Origin: Bdellovibrionales bacterium
GTDB taxonomy: Bacteria; Bdellovibrionota; Bdellovibrionia; Bdellovibrionales; UBA1609
NCBI GenBank assembly: GCA_020630675.1
Contig: JAHDIR010000003.1
Span: 1-64,000 of the forward strand
DNA length: 64,000 bases
Direction: 5' to 3'
A model generated the notes under the pieces. That model saw only the letters and a list, made by a program, of their open reading frames with translations, did no database searches and was not told the DNA's origin. Shown here in pieces: positions 8,071 to 17,739 of the stretch. Numbering within the stretch: position 1 is the first letter of the stretch; each line of letters opens with the position of its first letter. The position numbers were made by a program, and so were the translations under genes.

Positions 8071-9850
8071 CCACCTTGTTTTACTTCTTGGATTATTCTA
8101 TTTTTTTGCATTAGAAGCTGGAGCTCAAAATTTATTTGCAGGCTCTTGTCATAAACAAAACATATCAAACATTAAAGATATCAGTAAAGTTGATAAGGTC
8201 GCGTATGCTCGTGAGCTATTTTTAGCTGGTGAATACCAAGCATCTATTGATATTCTGGAGTCTGTCATAGCATCTCAAGAATTTAATGAAAGTATTTATG
8301 GCTTAACCATTGCCGTTCACAATAGTGTAAAAAATAAAAAAAGAAGCATTGAGCTTTTAGAAGTGGTTATTAAAAATAAACCAGAGGCTCATTGGGCTAA
8401 ACTTGAACTATATAAACTGGGAAAAATTTCAAAAGAAGAAATCTTGAAATCAACTTGCCTGCTCGCAAGTAATAGCTCATCTCAATTGCTAGAGTGTGCA
8501 AAGCATGTGCTAAAAGAAGGCCCTGAGTTTGAAACTTTCTTAAAAACAGCCATTAAAAAATCTAAGAAAGAAACAGACCCCTATTCGCGCATTATTGCCA
8601 GTAAATCTTACGAACAATTAAATATGCCCAAAATATCTCTTAAAGTTTTAAATAAAATTAAAAAAGGTGCCAACCACTACGAATCTGCTCTTAGGGAAAA
8701 GGTACGTATTTATTCTGATTTAGGTGAATTTAATAGGGCCAATAAAGAGCTAAAAAAATTATTAGAATTTAACAATAAAAGCCCTGTGAATCATTTAATA
8801 GCTCTGGACCATTATAAAAAATATCAAATGCCACAAAAAGCACTCACTCACTTTTCTGCGGCCTCAAATTGTTTATCTTATAAATCACGAGACCTCATTC
8901 ACCGCACAGGTTATATATCTGAAGTTTTAGGGGCACCATTTTTTGAGAACCAAACAATTCAATTTTCATTTTCACGGTTCAGAAGTTATTTTCGACCTAA
9001 TGAACTTTTACAAAATAAGGTTAGAGGCCTCGACTTTAATTTATATGACTTTAACAATTCCCTCACTCGATTAAGCTGGAATAATAGCTTAAGTGAAAAA
9101 ACTTCCATTAGTACTGAAGTTGGAATGAACCAAAAAGGGACTGGACAAAATGAAATCGATTATTGGGTGAGTGCAGGCCTTAAAAGACGATCGGCCAGTG
9201 AGAACTATGTTTCTAACAGTGGAATTTCTGCAGCTTATATTCCAGTTTACCGAATAGCTGCTAAAAAATTCACCAGAAACTCTTATAAACTTTCTGGAAC
9301 CTACAATTTATTCCCTCACAAAAGTTCTACAAGTTATCATTTAGATGCCAGTTATGGTTTTGAACGTATTTTAAGAGATAATGCTTTCAATCAATACTCT
9401 GAGGTAACATTAGCTGTGAATAAAAAGTTTTGGAATGAAAAAGCAGGACTTAATGCTGGTTTAACAAACAAAAACGTATTTGGTGATGAAGTTGACACTC
9501 AATTTAGGTTTTTTGCAGGTGGAGAATACAATTTTGATTGTGGTATAAATATTAAATTATTTAATGAAGTTTTTTATATACCTGATGCTGGGGAATATAC
9601 GGTAAACACTACTATCAGCCAAATCACTCCCCTTACAGATACGTCAAGCCTAAAGCTTTCTGTATCTAACGAGCAAGATATTGTAAATCGTTATTTTCAA
9701 CAAATAAGTATGTCAGCTACTTTAGAAAAAAATATTTATCTTAATAATTTTAAAGCCAAAACTTCTATTGAGGCTATGCATATAACTGATAAAGGGCAAA
9801 TACAAGACGAAAACCTGTTCATAAATTTTAAAATTGGAGTTCCTTTTTGA
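8060..9850 (+). CDS. TPR / beta-barrel outer membrane protein, probable polysaccharide exporter
   Basis: About 596 residues. A signal peptide (MRLNHLV to about the AGA/QN cleavage site) is followed by roughly 250 residues of helical TPR-like repeats and then about 300 residues of beta-barrel-type sequence that end in Phe (KIGVPF), the usual outer-membrane barrel signature. This layout resembles PgaA and BcsC exporters but is shorter. The start is TTG at 8060, preceded by GGAGG at 8049-8053; a more upstream TTG at 8033 lacks a site and would spoil the signal peptide. It overlaps the receiver gene before it and the flippase-like gene after it (TTGA), consistent with one operon. The exporter role is inferred from architecture and context only. 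Confidence 0.7.
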   Translation: MRLNHLVLLLGLFYFFALEAGAQNLFAGSCHKQNISNIKDISKVDKVAYARELFLAGEYQASIDILESVIASQEFNESIYGLTIAVHNSVKNKKRSIELLEVVIKNKPEAHWAKLELYKLGKISKEEILKSTCLLASNSSSQLLECAKHVLKEGPEFETFLKTAIKKSKKETDPYSRIIASKSYEQLNMPKISLKVLNKIKKGANHYESALREKVRIYSDLGEFNRANKELKKLLEFNNKSPVNHLIALDHYKKYQMPQKALTHFSAASNCLSYKSRDLIHRTGYISEVLGAPFFENQTIQFSFSRFRSYFRPNELLQNKVRGLDFNLYDFNNSLTRLSWNNSLSEKTSISTEVGMNQKGTGQNEIDYWVSAGLKRRSASENYVSNSGISAAYIPVYRIAAKKFTRNSYKLSGTYNLFPHKSSTSYHLDASYGFERILRDNAFNQYSEVTLAVNKKFWNEKAGLNAGLTNKNVFGDEVDTQFRFFAGGEYNFDCGINIKLFNEVFYIPDAGEYTVNTTISQITPLTDTSSLKLSVSNEQDIVNRYFQQISMSATLEKNIYLNNFKAKTSIEAMHITDKGQIQDENLFINFKIGVPF

Positions 9851-11016
9851 AAAAAAGTAAACTCTTAATTCTTCTCGATATCCCTCTATTTTTACTGAAC
9901 TATGTTTACCTGATTATCTGTGCCAGACTATTAATAAAAGATGACTTCGGGCTTCTTAACAGCTATCTCGCCACGTTATCAATAGCTTTTGTCATTGGAG
10001 TTTCTCTACAAGTTAAGGCCGCCAACTCAAGCAAACCATTTGTTAGTAAAAAAAATATATTGTTTTTTTCTTTGCTGACAGGCCTTTTGCCCCTAATTAT
10101 TGCATTTATATTTTCCTTCTCTATGGTTCATACCTTACTCATATTAAGCGTTTGTTTTCTTCATCCCTTTTCTAGCCTTACTAGAGGCTTATTTATCAAA
10201 AATCAAAAATATCTATCTTATTATGCCAGTTTATATATTGAACTTGTTCCTAAGCTCCTGATGGTTATTTTATTTTTATGGCTCAGTATTAAAAAATTTG
10301 AATATGTTATTTTTTCTTTAATTGTTGGCCAGGCATTGGCTACTGTATACGGCTTAATTTTTACTAAAGTTAATTTTATTAAAAATAAAAAAAATAGTTT
10401 AAAAATGATTTTTCAGGCTAAAGAAATTATGATCAATCAACTCGCTTTTTTTCTTATCATTGGTATTGATATTTTTTTAGTCAATAAATATTTTACATCA
10501 CAAGCAGGAGAAATTTCTCTGGCTATCCGATTTAGCCAAGTACCATTACTTGTATTTTTCACATTTCTACAATTTGATATTCAAAAAATTTCTAAGCTAA
10601 AATCAATGGGACAAGTTGCGAAAGCCTACGCTCCTGTTATTTTAGGCCTTTTTGTTCCAACCTACCTTGGGCTGCAAATGCTGGGAACGTTTATAGTCAA
10701 TCTTTTTTTTGGAGAAGAGTATGCAACTAGCCTAACTTATACTCCCTTTTACTTAGTTTATTTTTCAATCATTGCTATAGCCTATGCTTACAGTTTTATG
10801 AAGTCACTACAAGGGAAATTCAAAGAGAGCCTAATAATGATTACTTTTTCTATTCTTCTTTTACCTCTTTATCATTACTTTCAAGACCAATTTATAGGCG
10901 CTCAAACTTATCAAGCTTACTTAGGATTGGTATTATTATTTTCTTTTATTTTGTATCATTTTTTCTCTCACTCCTCTAAACCAACTACGTTATCTAGCCC
11001 TCATCACTTGGAGTGA
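9847..11016 (+). CDS. Wzx-like polysaccharide flippase (MOP superfamily)
   Basis: Integral inner-membrane protein of 389 residues with about twelve hydrophobic segments spread over its whole length and short basic loops. This pattern and its place among glycosyltransferases fit the oligosaccharide/lipid-linked sugar flippases of the MOP superfamily. The sequence is divergent and I recognise no diagnostic motif beyond the topology and a charged loop near the middle. The start is TTG at 9847 overlapping the previous stop (TTGA), the same coupling used elsewhere in the window. No Wzy polymerase-like gene was clearly identified nearby, though the large GT-C protein at 13234 is membrane bound. Confidence 0.7.
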   Translation: MKKSKLLILLDIPLFLLNYVYLIICARLLIKDDFGLLNSYLATLSIAFVIGVSLQVKAANSSKPFVSKKNILFFSLLTGLLPLIIAFIFSFSMVHTLLILSVCFLHPFSSLTRGLFIKNQKYLSYYASLYIELVPKLLMVILFLWLSIKKFEYVIFSLIVGQALATVYGLIFTKVNFIKNKKNSLKMIFQAKEIMINQLAFFLIIGIDIFLVNKYFTSQAGEISLAIRFSQVPLLVFFTFLQFDIQKISKLKSMGQVAKAYAPVILGLFVPTYLGLQMLGTFIVNLFFGEEYATSLTYTPFYLVYFSIIAIAYAYSFMKSLQGKFKESLIMITFSILLLPLYHYFQDQFIGAQTYQAYLGLVLLFSFILYHFFSHSSKPTTLSSPHHLE

Positions 11017-11114
11017 ATCATGTTTCAAAATAAGACAAAATTTTTAAGAAATGATCAAAATTTAGGTATTTTTAAGTAACTTTTAATTTGTAAACTTTAA
11101 CTACAGGGAAAACG

Positions 11115-12347
11115 ATGAAAAGCAAAATAACAAGAGTAGCTCGCTATATGAGTGGCAGTCGGCAGGAGAACAAGATGTTTACAAAAGTTAAAGCTAAAAA
11201 ACCTATTATTTTATTTCTTTCATGGAGAGATTTTGAGCACCCTCAATCAGGAGGAGCGGAAGTATTTACCACTGAAATGCTTAGGCGCTGTCAAGTGAGA
11301 AACTCTCATCGTATTATCCATTTTTCAACACTGACAAATGGCAATAAAATATTGTCACGTGACAATAAAACAATTTATATTAAAAAAGGGAACTGGATTA
11401 GTGTTCTCTTTTTTGCAATGATGTTTTACTTTAGCCACAGAAAACGTATTCAGTTTGTTGTAGATCAATGCAATACTCATAGATTTTTCATTCCTTTCTG
11501 GGTTCCTAAAAGAAAACAAATATTTTTTATTCATCAACTCACTAAAGAAATTTGGCAAATCAAACTTCCAGGGTTTATGGGTGCTATTGGTGAGTTTACA
11601 GAAAATATAATGTTAAAAATATATAGTAAAATGGCAACTATGACAGTTTCGCCAAGTACAAAAAAAGATTTAGAAGACTTAGGATTTAATGAAAATTTAG
11701 TTAAAATTATTCCTGAGGGAGTGGCTCATAAACCAGCTAGCTTTCCTCTCGAACAAAAACAAAATAAAAACTTGTTTTTATATGTAGGAAGGTATTCTGA
11801 ATATAAAGGCCTTCCTGATGCAACCAATGCTTTTGTTAAATACTTGAGTTACAACAAAGATGCTCAGTTTATGATTATTGGCTCAAAAAATGAAGACTAT
11901 ATTGAAAATGTACTTAAGCCTATTTGTGATCGACATGATATACAACTAGCTGATGAATTTAACCCTAATAACAAAAGAACTATCACACTTATGGGACGAG
12001 TTAGTGAAGAAGACAAACTTATGTATATGAAAAAAGCCATTGCTCTTATATACCCATCAAGAAGAGAAGGTTGGGGGCTTGGAGTTTCTGAAGCCGCCAT
12101 TCTTGGAACTCCTAGCATAGTTTATAATAGCCCCGGCCTTATAGATGCTGTCGATCAAGGACGTGCCGGCTACTTATGTAAAGAGAATACTTCTGAGGAG
12201 TTACTATCAAATATGCTTCTCGTCACAAATAATAATAAAAAATATAGTGAATTAAGAGAAATGGCTTACAAATACTCTATTCAATTTCGTTGGGAAAATA
12301 CAGCTTTAGCTTTTGATGAGTTTATTAAGGAGAAAAAATATGCATAA
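11115..12347 (+). CDS. Glycosyltransferase family 4 (group 1)
   Basis: GT-B retaining glycosyltransferase, cytoplasmic or membrane-peripheral, 410 residues. The N-terminal domain begins ILFLSWRDFEHPQSGGAEVF, a common GT4 opening with the acceptor-side GGAE loop. The C-terminal nucleotide-sugar domain has LYVGRYSEYKG and the SRREGWGLGVSEAAILGTP segment with the paired glutamates (EX7E) that hold the donor. Two starts are possible: ATG at 11115 (ACAGGG upstream) or ATG at 11175, which has a stronger AGGAG site and would remove a 20-residue basic extension. It follows a 98-base gap after the flippase gene and overlaps the next GT2 gene by 8 bases. The sugar is unknown; mannose is plausible given manC. 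Confidence 0.9.
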   Translation: MKSKITRVARYMSGSRQENKMFTKVKAKKPIILFLSWRDFEHPQSGGAEVFTTEMLRRCQVRNSHRIIHFSTLTNGNKILSRDNKTIYIKKGNWISVLFFAMMFYFSHRKRIQFVVDQCNTHRFFIPFWVPKRKQIFFIHQLTKEIWQIKLPGFMGAIGEFTENIMLKIYSKMATMTVSPSTKKDLEDLGFNENLVKIIPEGVAHKPASFPLEQKQNKNLFLYVGRYSEYKGLPDATNAFVKYLSYNKDAQFMIIGSKNEDYIENVLKPICDRHDIQLADEFNPNNKRTITLMGRVSEEDKLMYMKKAIALIYPSRREGWGLGVSEAAILGTPSIVYNSPGLIDAVDQGRAGYLCKENTSEELLSNMLLVTNNNKKYSELREMAYKYSIQFRWENTALAFDEFIKEKKYA

Positions 12348-13215
12348 TCAAACTGTTGGAATTTGTGTAACTACTTTTAATAATGAAAAAATAATTGTTG
12401 AAAATATTTTAACTATCTTAAAACAAGATACAACCACCCCTCTCAAAGTTTTTATTGTTGATGATGGATCGACAGATCGAACTGGTGAACTATTAACCGA
12501 ACTAGCTAAAGACTGGAGCAACCTTCATGTTGTACTTGCCGAACACAGAGAGCGAGGTGTTACTCGAAGTCATGCTATTAATTTAGCCATTGACGATAAA
12601 TGCGAATATATTTTATTTATAGATTCCGACATGAAACTTGAGTCTAATTTAGTTTCGGAATGTTTAAAAATGTTTAATTCTGAAAAGCTCAGTGCTTTAA
12701 TAATACCTGAAAGCCCTTATTCTGAGCATAAAAACTTTATGACCAAGGTTAAAATATTTGAACGCTCATTAATTAACGATGTCGGAGAGGAAATAGAAAA
12801 AAATTCGATCGAAGGAGCTCGCTTTTGGAAAACAAGTGAGTACTTAAGGTCTGGTGGCTTGAATAGTCAACAAATAGCCTTTGAAGAAACTCAACCAACT
12901 ATCAGAATTCTTGAAAAAGGTGGAGTCATAAAAAGAGCCGTGAAAACAAAATTATATCACGACGAAGGGCTTGTAACCTTGAAAAATATAATTGAAAAAA
13001 AGAATTACTATTTTTCTAAGATGAAGACAACTACTGAGACAGAAAAAGGTGGGCTCATGAAGGCCATACAGAGATGGTATTTTTTTCGACCCTATTTGTA
13101 TTCAAAACAAAATATTATTAAGTACTTGATGAACCCGGTTAAGTTTGCAGGACTAATGACTATGTATGTAGCTTTAACTTTAATCGCCGTGCGAGCAAGT
13201 GTATTATCTAAGTAG
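12340..13215 (+). CDS. Glycosyltransferase family 2
   Basis: GT-A inverting glycosyltransferase of about 291 residues. Motifs: CVTTFNNE at the N-terminus, VDDGSTDRTGE for nucleotide binding, FIDSDMKLE as the metal-binding DxD, and a downstream GLNSQQIAFEE stretch in the acceptor region. One hydrophobic segment near the C-terminus (FAGLMTMYVALTLIAV) may anchor it to the membrane. The ATG at 12340 has AAGGAG seven bases before it and is preferred to a TTG at 12313. The start lies inside the end of the GT4 gene. Linkage and acceptor are unknown. Confidence 0.88.
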   Translation: MHNQTVGICVTTFNNEKIIVENILTILKQDTTTPLKVFIVDDGSTDRTGELLTELAKDWSNLHVVLAEHRERGVTRSHAINLAIDDKCEYILFIDSDMKLESNLVSECLKMFNSEKLSALIIPESPYSEHKNFMTKVKIFERSLINDVGEEIEKNSIEGARFWKTSEYLRSGGLNSQQIAFEETQPTIRILEKGGVIKRAVKTKLYHDEGLVTLKNIIEKKNYYFSKMKTTTETEKGGLMKAIQRWYFFRPYLYSKQNIIKYLMNPVKFAGLMTMYVALTLIAVRASVLSK

Positions 13216-13233
13216 GAGAAACCTACTGCACAA

Positions 13234-16200
13234 ATGAAACTAAAGAAAGAAGTTAATCTCTACAGACTGATTCTCTCTTTAGTTATATTTATATTCTATA
13301 TACCATTTTTTAAACAAGGTATGATCGTTTTTAGCGACATTGCCGTTGGTACAGATACTCAACGTTATCTCGAAGAAATACTTGGCTTATGGAATAATCG
13401 CTTCAATACGACCACTCTACTAAATTTACCTCGCCTATTTATTGTATTACCAAGCTACCTGTTGTCTTTAGTTGCTGGTGCAGAATGGCTAACTAAAAGC
13501 TTTGTTATACTCATGACACTCATTGCTGGCTTTTCGCAGTTTCATTTTACTGAAAAAATACTCACTCGATATGTTCATTTAAAGCCAGAAAAAACAATTG
13601 TTTATATTTGCTCTTTGTTTGCCGGAATTTTTTATGCTCTTAACCCATGGTTTATTCTAAGAATTCAACACACCTATCTTCTTTGTGGTTACTCATTGTT
13701 TCCACTCATAATTCACTACTATTTAAAAATATTTAATAAAAAGTATGCCAACAACGAGAGTAGTTATAAAAACTATATTTTATTTGCTACACTTCTTTCT
13801 ATTGGTTCTGCAGCTATTCACTATTTCTTTTTCTGTATCATTAGCCTTTCTATTTTAATTTTTAGTGGTTTGGCAAAAAAGCTAAAAACAGGGTCTAAAA
13901 GTGCTATTCATCTGTTCTTTGTTGAATTAAAAAAATCTTTTTGGATGGGCTTTGCTTCTTTGTTTTCATGTTTTTACTGGCTAGGTCCCTATTTGTATGC
14001 AACAGCTACAGGAAAAATGACTAAACAAGCTAATATTAATGTCGAAGATACTTTGATGATGTTTTCTAAAGAAAGTAGCTTGTGGAATGTTGTTAGCCAA
14101 AAAAGCTATTGGTGGCCAATGTTTCCAAAAGATCAGTTTTGGGGCTACAACAACCTCGGCTGGGTCTTTTTACTAATTCTTATTGGCACTGGAGTAACCA
14201 AGTATTTTAAAAAAAATGACCTTATCAAATTATTTTCCATGATATCTTTTTTAGTTATTATTTTAGCTACAGGAACTTATTATTCTCAACTAGCCCCCAT
14301 TCATGAGTTTTTAGTTTTTAAAATTCCGGTGATTGGAAATATATTTAGAGACCCTAATAAAATTATTGGAATTTTGGTCTTTTTTTATGCCACTTTCATT
14401 AGCTTAGGGGCGGCTTACATTCTAAAATTTAGAATTTCTGTATTACGATATTTTATATCTATTGGATTCGTTGTTTCCATGATTATGGTTTTACAACCTT
14501 TCTATAGAAATTTTTTACTTAATTTTTACCTTCCCGTTGACGTCCCCCAAGAGGTTACAAATATTAATAATAATTTAAATCATGATATGGGTAAAGCTCT
14601 CTATCTTCCACAAGCTGAAGATAGAGTTAATAAGAGCACAAAAATTGCCAGTACAGTATGGAACCAAAATAACCTGGATAGAACTGTTGGGAAAAGTATC
14701 GGAGATGTTTATGTATATGCCTCCAGAAAAAATACAACCTTTCAATATGAGGGCAACCACCCTACAATTGGTTATCAATATTCTTACCTTCAAAGTTTAA
14801 TTGATGAAGGAAAAACTTTAAACGCACATAAAATTCCAAACAGTTTTTTTGCCAACCAGATGGTCTATCAAACAGGTTATACCTCTTATGCAGAAACTGA
14901 GCAGTTTAATTTAGACCTTATTGGGGCTCAAAACCACCTTGAACCAAAAACTAGTACTGATTACCTTAGCATTTACGATACTCCTGAGCCACCAAGAGTA
15001 GCCGACATAAATCATCAGTTAATTGCAACCCCTGGAGGGATTGATAAGCAAATTTTGTATAGTCATATCAAATCACCCTCATTATATAAAAATAATATTA
15101 TTTACACAGCTCAAGCTGAAAATTCACCAGATAATATATTTGGTTTAGACTTACTTTTTGATTATAAAAAATTTGATGACCTTTGGTTATCGTTTGTTGA
15201 AGATAAATTTCGCCTTCGCCCCTACTCTCATATTAACCGAGCACTTCCATTTCTAGGCTGGGCTAAAACTTCTATTTATAAAAGTGAGTGGAGCTGGTTT
15301 ATTAAGTCTCTCAATATAGAGCACAGAGATTTCTCTATTGGTCGAAATGGAGGGGTCATTGCCACTTTTGCTGACTCGCGATTAAAAGTAAAGTCTTACG
15401 ATTTAAAATCTATTCAAGGTGAATTTTATACTGATTTAGATGAACTCACTCAAAAGGAAAACCTGTTTCTGTATAACGAAGATAAATTTATTAAGCTTCA
15501 AATACACCCAAGAGTTAACGAAGAAGGTGCTTTAGTTTTAGGCACTATCAGTCCCGGAAAACCTACTAAAATTTGGCAAGTTGCAAAAACTCGAAACATA
15601 AAAGTCAAAGGGGCAAACCCTTATAGTATTTTAGTTGGCCTTTCTGGAAAAAATGCCTCTTCCGTTCATATTAAAATTCACTTTTTTGATAACGATCGAA
15701 ACGAAATTGGGGTGACTTACCTTTCTCGACCAGACAAGAGAGACAATTTTGATACCACTCGCTTTAAAACTTTTTTTGTTTCGCCAAGACATGCTAAAGA
15801 AATGAGTGTATCAATACTTTCCTCAAGAAGCCCTGATCGTCGTATTTATTGGTGGGTTCATCAATTTGATATTGACGATCTCTCAGAACATAACGAAAGT
15901 AATTTCGTAGAATTTTCTCACCGAGTGGAAAAAAACACGACTTACCAAGTTTATTCAAAAGTTTTCAAAAGCCCCAAAGGAGGGTCTATTAAATATAAAA
16001 TTGGAAATAGCTCTGTACAGTCTGTAGATACAACTAACGAACAAAAAGGAGTGTTTCAGTGGGTACACCTTGGAAAATATTTATTTAATAAAAGAGAAGT
16101 TAACATTAAAATTGAAAATTATAGCGGCTTTAATGCTCTGGGAGACATTATTTTTCTTCCTGAACAAGAAGCTTTGAGAATAAAAAAGAGAGTACTTACA

Positions 16201-17517
16201 AAAGTTAAAGATTCTCAAAGAAACACTACTTTTGAAGCTGAGCTTGATTTTAATAACACAAAACCCTTACAAAGCTACCGCAACTACCCCCACTTATCTG
16301 GGGGAAGAGGTATTTATATCGATAAAAAAGTCATACGTACGGATTTTGACACCGACCGAGATCGTCAACTAAAATTCACGGCTAGAGGATTCAACTTAAA
16401 CTTTAAAAACCTTCAGGGTGAAATTATTGATAAAAAAACTAACCAGGTGATCACTCGCTTAACGCCTGAAAAAGTCACAGCTCTTCCGTCTGACCCTATT
16501 TATTTTGTAGAAAAAGAAGAGGGAATTATGATCGAAGAGCTCCAAGCCCTCGAATACACCGTTCCGCTAAGAGATATGACGTTTAAAGCCACTTCCTTAC
16601 CGGCCGGAGAATACACTTTAACACTTAAAAACATCAACCCATTGCCAACGATGGCTAACACTCAATCTGTTCGCAAGCTTTACACAGCTATCAAGCCTTT
16701 TGATTACAAAGAAGATAAAGTCGTTCGAGAAAAAGAGTGTTGCCAATGTCAAACTGTAGACCCCTTGGTTCCAGAAAGTGACGCCATTGAAAAGAGGTGG
16801 ACTGTTTATAGTAAAAACACTTGTCAGTGGCATATTTTACAATCAAGAATCATAGATATTATTCCAGACAATGAATACTATGTTGAGTATGAGTTTAAAA
16901 ACTATAATAATATCAAACCTCACCAAAAAATAATTTTTTTAGATGATAACAAAAATGAGATTGGCAAAAAATATATTGCTCAAAATCAACTTTACCAAGA
17001 TGGCACTTGGATTTATAAAAATGATTTAGTGGCCCCACCAAAAGGAGCGACTAAAATGATGCTACTGTTTATGTTTAAGGGAGTTTACCTAGAAACCTCT
17101 AAAACCGCAGTCAAAAACTTAAGAATTATTAACCAAACCAAACTTCCACTTATTGATTATGTTCAAATGGATGAACAAAACTCCGAGGAAAAAACTACTA
17201 ATAAAACTATTGTGACATCATTATCAGAAAAAAACCTTATGAAAAAAGTCATTCCCCTACCAAGTAAACTGTCTAACAACGCTAGTTTAACACTGAATCA
17301 ACCTCTACACAGAGTTTGGAGCTTAAAAAACCACACCGACAAAAATTTTGTAACCAATGGCGTTTTTCACTCCACCCCCATTCCGGCCGGAGCAAAAAGT
17401 ATGAGTTTTCATATTCCCTTTGCACCATTCTACTGGGCAGGAATAGTTATTCATATTTTGTTTTTGCTCTTCTCTTTATTTTTTACTGTGTTCAAAAAAT
17501 CACCAATAAAAGAGTAA
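13234..17517 (+). CDS. Giant GT-C family membrane glycosyltransferase, AftD-like
   Basis: 1427 residues. The first 415 or so contain about ten to twelve hydrophobic helices; the first outer loop reads FSDIAVGTDTQRYLEE, then LLNLPRL, and a later loop RDPNKIIGIL, resembling the AftD/DUF3367 arabinofuranosyltransferases of actinobacteria. Residues about 420-1395 form one very large extracytoplasmic region, mostly beta-rich, with several jelly-roll-like stretches that could be carbohydrate-binding modules and a Cys cluster (ECCQCQ). A single helix near 1397-1420 and a basic tail end the protein. GT-C enzymes use lipid-phosphate sugars outside the membrane, which fits the DPM-synthase-like gene at 6549 as donor supplier. 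The AftD resemblance is by motif memory, so the sugar is open. It is 18 bases after the GT2 gene. Confidence 0.75.
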   Translation: MKLKKEVNLYRLILSLVIFIFYIPFFKQGMIVFSDIAVGTDTQRYLEEILGLWNNRFNTTTLLNLPRLFIVLPSYLLSLVAGAEWLTKSFVILMTLIAGFSQFHFTEKILTRYVHLKPEKTIVYICSLFAGIFYALNPWFILRIQHTYLLCGYSLFPLIIHYYLKIFNKKYANNESSYKNYILFATLLSIGSAAIHYFFFCIISLSILIFSGLAKKLKTGSKSAIHLFFVELKKSFWMGFASLFSCFYWLGPYLYATATGKMTKQANINVEDTLMMFSKESSLWNVVSQKSYWWPMFPKDQFWGYNNLGWVFLLILIGTGVTKYFKKNDLIKLFSMISFLVIILATGTYYSQLAPIHEFLVFKIPVIGNIFRDPNKIIGILVFFYATFISLGAAYILKFRISVLRYFISIGFVVSMIMVLQPFYRNFLLNFYLPVDVPQEVTNINNNLNHDMGKALYLPQAEDRVNKSTKIASTVWNQNNLDRTVGKSIGDVYVYASRKNTTFQYEGNHPTIGYQYSYLQSLIDEGKTLNAHKIPNSFFANQMVYQTGYTSYAETEQFNLDLIGAQNHLEPKTSTDYLSIYDTPEPPRVADINHQLIATPGGIDKQILYSHIKSPSLYKNNIIYTAQAENSPDNIFGLDLLFDYKKFDDLWLSFVEDKFRLRPYSHINRALPFLGWAKTSIYKSEWSWFIKSLNIEHRDFSIGRNGGVIATFADSRLKVKSYDLKSIQGEFYTDLDELTQKENLFLYNEDKFIKLQIHPRVNEEGALVLGTISPGKPTKIWQVAKTRNIKVKGANPYSILVGLSGKNASSVHIKIHFFDNDRNEIGVTYLSRPDKRDNFDTTRFKTFFVSPRHAKEMSVSILSSRSPDRRIYWWVHQFDIDDLSEHNESNFVEFSHRVEKNTTYQVYSKVFKSPKGGSIKYKIGNSSVQSVDTTNEQKGVFQWVHLGKYLFNKREVNIKIENYSGFNALGDIIFLPEQEALRIKKRVLTKVKDSQRNTTFEAELDFNNTKPLQSYRNYPHLSGGRGIYIDKKVIRTDFDTDRDRQLKFTARGFNLNFKNLQGEIIDKKTNQVITRLTPEKVTALPSDPIYFVEKEEGIMIEELQALEYTVPLRDMTFKATSLPAGEYTLTLKNINPLPTMANTQSVRKLYTAIKPFDYKEDKVVREKECCQCQTVDPLVPESDAIEKRWTVYSKNTCQWHILQSRIIDIIPDNEYYVEYEFKNYNNIKPHQKIIFLDDNKNEIGKKYIAQNQLYQDGTWIYKNDLVAPPKGATKMMLLFMFKGVYLETSKTAVKNLRIINQTKLPLIDYVQMDEQNSEEKTTNKTIVTSLSEKNLMKKVIPLPSKLSNNASLTLNQPLHRVWSLKNHTDKNFVTNGVFHSTPIPAGAKSMSFHIPFAPFYWAGIVIHILFLLFSLFFTVFKKSPIKE

Positions 17518-17630
17518 ATATTCAAACCTATTTTATAAACCATTGAAATGACTAGTCTCATTCTGAGAATATGAGTTTTTATTCATAGATCAAACAAAGT
17601 CACCACACACTATTTGACTAGTATAAGTGT

Positions 17631-17738
17631 ATGAACAAGATCAAAGAAAATATTAGAAAGACTAGAGGCAAAGAATTACTAACCCGTTATGTTCGTACTA
17701 AGAACGTAAAACAAAAATTTAAAAGGAAGGGAAATTAA
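17631..17738 (+). CDS. Possible 35-residue basic peptide, unknown
   Basis: An ATG at 17631 opens 35 codons rich in Lys and Arg, and its stop is one base from the start of the LruC lipoprotein gene. No ribosome-binding site is visible upstream. It could be a leader peptide or chance; I do not recognise it. Confidence 0.18.
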   Translation: MNKIKENIRKTRGKELLTRYVRTKNVKQKFKRKGN

Positions 17739-17739
17739 G

